Origin: an uncultured Collinsella sp.
GTDB taxonomy: Bacteria; Actinomycetota; Coriobacteriia; Coriobacteriales; Coriobacteriaceae
Assembly: GCA_900544115.1 (NCBI GenBank)
Contig: UQTW01000015.1
Coordinates: 1 to 52,354 of the forward strand
Direction: 5' to 3'
DNA: 52,354 nt
Under the pieces are notes generated by a model. It did not search any database. It saw only the letters and a program-made list of their open reading frames with translations, and was not told the DNA's origin. Below are positions 50,013 through 52,354 of this stretch, in pieces. Every line of letters begins with the position of its first letter. The first letter of the stretch is position 1. The position numbers and the translations under genes are program-made.

Positions 50013-51047
50013 ATGTCCCATAGCGTTACCGATAGCACCGTCCTGCTGGGCCACGGCTCCGGCGGCCAGATGATGAAACGCATTATCGATGAGGTCTTTC
50101 TGGATGCCTTTGGGTCGCCCGAGCTGCTTGCGGGCAACGATGCCGGTGTCGCCGTACTGCCCGCAAGCGGGCGAATCGCCATGTCGACCGACAGCTTTGT
50201 GGTAACGCCGCAGTTCTTCCCCGGCGGCAATATCGGCCGACTCGCCGTATGCGGAACCGTCAACGACGTCGCGACCTCAGGCGCTAACGTGCGCTACCTC
50301 TCATGCGGCTTTATCCTCGAAGAGGGCTATCCCATGGATAAGCTGCGCCAGATTGTGCAAACCATGGCCGAAACAGCGCGCGAGGCGGGCGTGTCCATAA
50401 TCACCGGCGACACCAAGGTGGTCGAGCGTGGAGGTGCCGACGGCGTCTACATCAATACCGCCGGCGTGGGCGAAGTGCCCGCGGGCGTAGCGCTCAGCGG
50501 TGCCAACTGTCGGCCCGGCGATGTCATCCTGGTGTCGGGTACACTCGGCGACCACGGCATCGCCATCATGAGCCAGCGCGAGGGCTTGGCGTTTTCGAGC
50601 AACATCGGAAGCGACGCTGCGCCGCTCAATCATCTGATTGCCGACGTGCTCGCCGCTGCCCCCGACACCCGCTGCTTCCGCGACCCCACGCGCGGCGGCC
50701 TGGCATCCACGCTCAACGAGTTTGCCCAGGCCAGCGGCGTTGCTATGGAGATCGACGAGGATACCGTGCCCGTGCGCCCCGACGTGCAGGCGGCATGTGA
50801 GATGCTCGGCTACGATGTGCTGCAGGTGGCAAACGAGGGCAAGATGGTCGCCGTGGTGCCTGCTGAACAGGCCGATGCCGCGCTGGCGGCCATGCGCGCC
50901 GCCCGCTACGGCGAGAGCGCCGCCATCATCGGTCGCGTGCTGCCGCTTGCCGAGGACGCCCGCCCCGCCGTGCGCGTACGCACCGGCTGGGGATCGACCC
51001 GTATTCTCGACATGCTCGTGGGAGAGCAGCTGCCGAGGATTTGCTAG
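50013..51047 (+). CDS. hypE: Carbamoyl dehydratase HypE
   Basis: The 344-aa AIR-synthase-fold protein has LLGHGSGGQMM, AVCGTVNDVATSGA, ITGDTKVVERG, DPTRGGLAST and a C-terminal PRIC whose Cys is carbamoylated by HypF and dehydrated to thiocyanate. GGAG lies 8 nt before the ATG. Confidence 0.97.
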   Translation: MSHSVTDSTVLLGHGSGGQMMKRIIDEVFLDAFGSPELLAGNDAGVAVLPASGRIAMSTDSFVVTPQFFPGGNIGRLAVCGTVNDVATSGANVRYLSCGFILEEGYPMDKLRQIVQTMAETAREAGVSIITGDTKVVERGGADGVYINTAGVGEVPAGVALSGANCRPGDVILVSGTLGDHGIAIMSQREGLAFSSNIGSDAAPLNHLIADVLAAAPDTRCFRDPTRGGLASTLNEFAQASGVAMEIDEDTVPVRPDVQAACEMLGYDVLQVANEGKMVAVVPAEQADAALAAMRAARYGESAAIIGRVLPLAEDARPAVRVRTGWGSTRILDMLVGEQLPRIC

Positions 51048-51173
51048 CGGCACATTCTCGCAGACGGCGCGATGCAGCTCGATATCCCTTGAAGATGTTC
51101 AGATTCCAAACAAGCCCGATGCGTAAGCCCAGTATTATGAGGTGCGTTTTTAAACCCAATGACGGGAGCTTTC

Positions 51174-51848
51174 ATGGCAGCAGCTTTTTCCCATGTGATC
51201 TTTGATCTGGATGGCACCATCCTCAACACGCTCGAGGACCTGGCGGCCGCTAGCAACCATACCTGCGAGACGCACGGCTGGCCTACGTTTGCCGTTGACG
51301 AATACCGCTATAAGGTGGGAAACGGCATGCTCAAGCTGGTCGAGCGCTTTATGCCCGCCGAGTATGCGGGCGACGGGCGCGCCTTTGAGCAGACGCTTGC
51401 CGAGTTTAGGGCTTACTACGGCGAGCACAAGGAGGACCACACCGCCCCCTATGCCGGCACAATCGAGATGCTCGACCGCCTGCGCGCCGCGGGCATCCAG
51501 CTTGCCGTGCTCACCAACAAGGACCACATTTCGGCGGCCCCGCTTATCGAGAAGTACTTTGGCCCCGACCGCTTTGCGCTGGTCCAGGGCCGTGTCGACG
51601 CTTTTCCGCCCAAGCCCGAGGCGCCCGTCACGCTGCATGTGATGGAAGCGCTGGGCGCCGACCCGGCGACCACGCTCTACGTGGGCGATTCCAATGTCGA
51701 TATCCTGACCGGTCATAACGCCGGCCTTAAGAGCGCGGGCGTCAGCTGGGGCTTCCGCGGCCGCGCAGAGCTGACCGCCGCCGGAGCCGACGCCCTGGCC
51801 GCCGTGCCGGAGGACATCTGGGCTTACATTCAGGAAAACAACCGATAA
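51174..51848 (+). CDS. HAD-superfamily phosphatase (phosphoglycolate phosphatase-like)
   Basis: The 224-aa protein has HAD motif I VIFDLDGTILNT, motif II LAVLTNK, motif III KPEAP and motif IV VGDSNVDILTGHNAG. The helical cap is of the Gph type. The substrate is unknown: phosphoglycolate or a nucleotide. GGGAG lies 5 nt before ATG 51174. Confidence 0.9.
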   Translation: MAAAFSHVIFDLDGTILNTLEDLAAASNHTCETHGWPTFAVDEYRYKVGNGMLKLVERFMPAEYAGDGRAFEQTLAEFRAYYGEHKEDHTAPYAGTIEMLDRLRAAGIQLAVLTNKDHISAAPLIEKYFGPDRFALVQGRVDAFPPKPEAPVTLHVMEALGADPATTLYVGDSNVDILTGHNAGLKSAGVSWGFRGRAELTAAGADALAAVPEDIWAYIQENNR

Positions 51849-51855
51849 GATGACA

Positions 51856-51907
51856 AACAGCCCCCGCGGAACCGTGCACCGATGCACACGGTTCTGCGGG
51901 GGCTGTT
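51856..51907 (+). terminator. Intrinsic terminator after the HAD gene
   Basis: AACAGCCCCCGC pairs with GCGGGGGCTGTT, with GAACCGTGC inside, then ATATTCTCT. It also separates the convergent DUF2442 gene. Confidence 0.85.
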
Positions 51908-51915
51908 ATATTCTC

Positions 51916-52215
51916 TCAGGATGCAGTTTCCAGCGGGTCCACAACGACCGGACAGGTCTCATACAGTTCGATTGGGTCAAGGTCTACACAGGCACACGGG
52001 TCATGATTCCCGGTCACATCCCATGCGGCAGTATCGTTCAGAACGGTCAGACGGGATTTAAAGAAGTCCTCGTCCCGTAAGGGTTCAAATACACCACCCA
52101 GCTCCAACAAAGGTTTCGCGTCATACAATCGAACCGAACCGTCATTAAAGTAAAGATATACCGTGAAATTTTCTCCGGCCACCGCCTGCAATACCTTCGG
52201 GATCAATGTATCCAT
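51916..52215 (-). CDS. DUF2442 domain protein
   Basis: The 99-aa protein is of the DUF2442 kind: VYLYFNDGSVRLYDAKPLLE, then FKSRLTVLNDTAAWDVTGN. GGAGG lies before the ATG. These proteins are often paired with DUF4160 proteins, as here, in units that resemble toxin-antitoxin pairs. Composition is lower in GC than the rest, pointing to acquired DNA. Confidence 0.85.
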   Translation of the reverse strand: MDTLIPKVLQAVAGENFTVYLYFNDGSVRLYDAKPLLELGGVFEPLRDEDFFKSRLTVLNDTAAWDVTGNHDPCACVDLDPIELYETCPVVVDPLETAS

Positions 52216-52230
52216 AGGAGCCTCCTTCCA

Positions 52231-52354
52231 TCAAATCAGCGGCGCAATATGGTTCAGTGGTGAAGCTGTTCTGGCAAGTTCCCAGTTCTGCATCAGCTCA
52301 TCCTTATGCAGTTCACACCAAGCAAGAATCAGTTTCAGCTGACGCCCCGGCAAT
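52231..52354 (-). CDS. DUF4160 family protein, C-terminal part (runs off the window)
   Basis: About 40 residues are visible, ending in HIAPLI and then TGA; LKLILAWCELHKDELMQNWE is typical of the DUF4160 C-terminus. The stop is 15 nt before the DUF2442 start on the same strand. The rest lies beyond the window. Confidence 0.75.
   Translation of the reverse strand, partial: LPGRQLKLILAWCELHKDELMQNWELARTASPLNHIAPLI

Overview
The window looks like chromosomal DNA of a gut coriobacterium, most likely Collinsella or a close relative. The evidence is the high GC, the actinobacterial Ser/Thr-kinase cell-wall locus, the dnaK-grpE-dnaJ-hspR order, a mannose-family PTS operon carrying the DUF956 gene, and a complete Hyp/NikR nickel-hydrogenase maturation set except hypB. 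The genus is inferred from gene content, not measured.

Layout. 1-421 is a non-coding array of alternating 14-bp motifs. 422-10479 is a growth/division locus: membrane Ser/Thr kinase, two FHA proteins, PP2C phosphatase, a SEDS glycosyltransferase fused to a class B penicillin-binding protein, and a PASTA kinase. A tRNA-Arg(CCT) and a second motif array follow. 11013-14295 (minus) is the mannose PTS operon manXYZ plus DUF956. 14673-15101 is hypA. 15198-19898 is a TetR-centred module: a large flavin/Fe-S oxidoreductase on the minus strand, divergent from TetR and a DUF5692 membrane protein, with operator-like dyads between. 20137-23439 holds an unknown anchored protein, a DUF4143-type ATPase behind a 25-bp perfect inverted repeat, and a small proline-rich protein. 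clpB follows (minus).

26340-28209 has two divergent unknown membrane-anchored proteins, each 222 aa, with three copies of a 35-bp palindrome at their borders. 28221-30521 is an aconitase-family hydratase. 30792-35092 is hspR-dnaJ-grpE-dnaK (minus). clpB and dnaK share a 27-bp upstream dyad that is probably the HspR operator. A third motif array, a 2[4Fe-4S] ferredoxin, and the NAD operon nadA-nadB-nadC-niaR (minus) follow; a 19-bp-arm palindrome lies on the nadA promoter.

39984-43855 is a decayed mobile region: a MITE-like 207-bp palindromic element, a transposase remnant, an intact-looking IS3-family element that cuts the 3' end of a membrane-protein gene, and a headless AgrC-type histidine kinase. 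43874-51848 holds an unknown protein, thioredoxin, a small helical protein, NikR with a His-rich tail, hypF, hypC, hypD, hypE and a HAD phosphatase. The right edge has a lower-GC DUF2442/DUF4160 pair.

The main unexplained structures are (a) three intergenic arrays of a 14-bp motif alternating in orientation at 30/32-bp steps, and (b) a scattered set of palindromes with a GGGAC core. Neither is explained by the annotated genes.
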